Assembly (NCBI GenBank): GCA_031256755.1
Contig: JAIRPZ010000185.1
Coordinates: forward strand, 1 to 7,289
Reading direction: 5' to 3'
From: Planctomycetaceae bacterium
GTDB taxonomy: Bacteria; Planctomycetota; Planctomycetia; Pirellulales; Thermoguttaceae
DNA: 7,289 nt
Positions 6,899 through 7,289 of this stretch are shown here, piece by piece. The translations under genes were made by a program, and so were the position numbers. The notes under the pieces were generated by a model. The model was given only the letters and a program-made list of their open reading frames with translations, ran no database searches and had not been told where the DNA came from. Numbering within the stretch: the first letter of the stretch is position 1; the number at the start of each line of letters is the position of its first letter.

Positions 6899-7096
6899 TC
6901 AGTGAGAACATGCATCTCCGTTTCCGCTTCCGCACGATCCGCCTCCGCTGCATGGCTGTCCGCTGTTGGGGCAAATACGTACGGGCGGTTTTTCCTGCGG
7001 TACAACATCTTTGCCGGTCGTGAAGGAAGAGCGGACAAACACGGATACGCCGAAAAACAGAGCCGTCAGCAATCCGATAAGCAGTTTCGTTTTCAT
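6899..7096 (-). CDS. Small cysteine-rich, membrane-anchored or secreted protein
   Basis: This 65-residue protein is not one I recognise. It starts MKTKLLIGLLTALFFGVSVF, a signal peptide or signal anchor (hydrophobic 5-22), followed by a short polar and proline-containing linker. The tail, ICPNSGQPCSGGGSCGSGNG followed by DACSH, has four cysteines (42, 49, 55, 63), five glycines between 51 and 60, and a terminal histidine. There is no lipobox. The exported cysteine cluster could bind a metal or form disulfides. It has the best translation signal in the window, AAGGAG six bases before the ATG, which argues that it is real despite its size. It is the first gene of the likely transcript and lies 63 bases before moxR, so a link to the MoxR/VWA system is plausible but unproven. 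An overlapping frame at 6835-7038 lacks such a start signal. Confidence 0.72.
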   Translation of the reverse strand: MKTKLLIGLLTALFFGVSVFVRSSFTTGKDVVPQEKPPVRICPNSGQPCSGGGSCGSGNGDACSH

Positions 7097-7102
7097 TTAA
7101 TT

Positions 7103-7108
7103 CTCCTT
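7103..7108 (-). promoter_or_regulatory. Shine-Dalgarno of the small cysteine-rich gene
   Basis: AAGGAG on the minus strand lies 6 bases before the ATG at 7096. It is the strongest Shine-Dalgarno match in the window and decides both the reality and the start of the 65-residue gene. The moxR, DUF58 and left-edge genes have none. Confidence 0.8.
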
Positions 7109-7110
7109 AA

Positions 7111-7145
7111 AAACAGTGCTTGTTTCTCAATGGAAACATTGTTTT
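7111..7145. promoter_or_regulatory. Cluster of AAACA/TGTTT inverted half-sites upstream of the operon
   Basis: Directly upstream of the first ribosome binding site are alternating half-sites AAACA (7111-7115), TGTTT (7121-7125), AAACA (7134-7138) and TGTTT (7140-7144). They build several dyads, including TGTTTC-6-GAAACA (7121-7138) and the perfect odd palindrome AAACATTGTTT (7134-7144). The 12-mer AAACATTGTTTT recurs exactly at 7275-7286. This suggests a transcription-factor operator or a leader hairpin. The region is AT-rich, so chance contributes. Confidence 0.35.
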
Positions 7146-7274
7146 ACGATCAAAACCGTATTTTACCGGCATTCCGCATAAAGAAAAGGGGGGCGGAAAA
7201 ATTTCCCAGCCATGTCCTGTCCCTTGTTCCAGACGGGAAAAAATGTAAACTAAAACAAATGTATTTTATAAACA

Positions 7275-7286
7275 AAACATTGTTTT
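7275..7286. repeat. Second copy of the palindromic 12-mer AAACATTGTTTT
   Basis: This is identical to 7134-7145 and lies 141 bases away near the window edge, extended here to CAAAACATTGTTTTG. The stretch 7097-7289 otherwise holds no gene on either strand that I can support. It includes a weak -10-like TAAAAT at 7160-7165 (minus strand) with a poor -35 candidate at 7182-7187, and a TATAAAAT at about 7264-7271 (minus strand) whose -35 would fall outside the window. The operon promoter is therefore not resolved. Confidence 0.35.
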
Positions 7287-7289
7287 GCA

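Noticed and set aside
6835..7038. 67-codon minus-strand frame overlapping the small cysteine-rich gene
   Set aside because: It shares its bases with the 65-codon gene in another frame but lacks a ribosome binding site and a signal peptide, and reads as low-complexity shadow.
7200..7246. GGAAAAATTTCC and CCC...GGG pairings as a terminator of a gene beyond the right edge
   Set aside because: The stems are short (4-5 bp) and the T-run on the minus strand precedes the stem instead of following it, so no terminator is supported.

Overview
The window is dominated by one minus-strand operon of the MoxR/Bat type, read from right to left. A small cysteine-rich secreted or anchored protein (6899-7096) comes first, followed by a MoxR-family AAA+ ATPase (5852-6835), a DUF58 protein (4883-5788), a BatA-like membrane protein with one von Willebrand A (VWA) domain (2991-4883), and an 835-residue membrane protein with two VWA-type MIDAS motifs around a glutamine-amidotransferase-like domain (434-2941). 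The DUF58 and BatA-like genes overlap at TGATG and are probably translationally coupled. The other gaps are 49 to 63 bases.

The left end is different. The first 85 bases hold the start of another minus-strand gene, of which only a signal peptide is visible, with a plausible promoter and a perfect 8-base inverted repeat in front of it. Between that gene and the operon, on the opposite strand, lie two gene fragments side by side. One is the C-terminal part of an HRDC domain whose recognisable sequence starts upstream of any start codon. The other is about 29 codons of a type III restriction (Res)-like helicase. I read this stretch as a small graveyard of mobile or defence genes next to a housekeeping operon.

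How the genes work together: MoxR ATPases are known to act as chaperones for VWA proteins. DUF58 proteins carry a degenerate VWA fold and are the usual partner encoded next to MoxR. The two large membrane proteins would place their VWA domains on the outer side of the cytoplasmic membrane. The likely job is MoxR-driven assembly or remodelling of an envelope complex. The substrate cannot be named from sequence. BatB, BatC, BatD and BatE are not present in the window.

Organism: a Gram-negative-type bacterium with intermediate GC. The gene order MoxR, DUF58, BatA-VWA and long VWA/GATase-like protein, together with the HRDC fragment type, suggests the PVC superphylum (Planctomycetota, Lentisphaerota or relatives). 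This rests on family recall, not on a marker gene. Some genes have a clear Shine-Dalgarno sequence and others none. I saw no tRNA, rRNA, CRISPR array or intact insertion sequence. The core operon is a known kind of system. The less ordinary elements are the leader gene, the hairpin-plus-U-tract between moxR and DUF58, the palindromic sites at the promoter end, and the fragment cluster.
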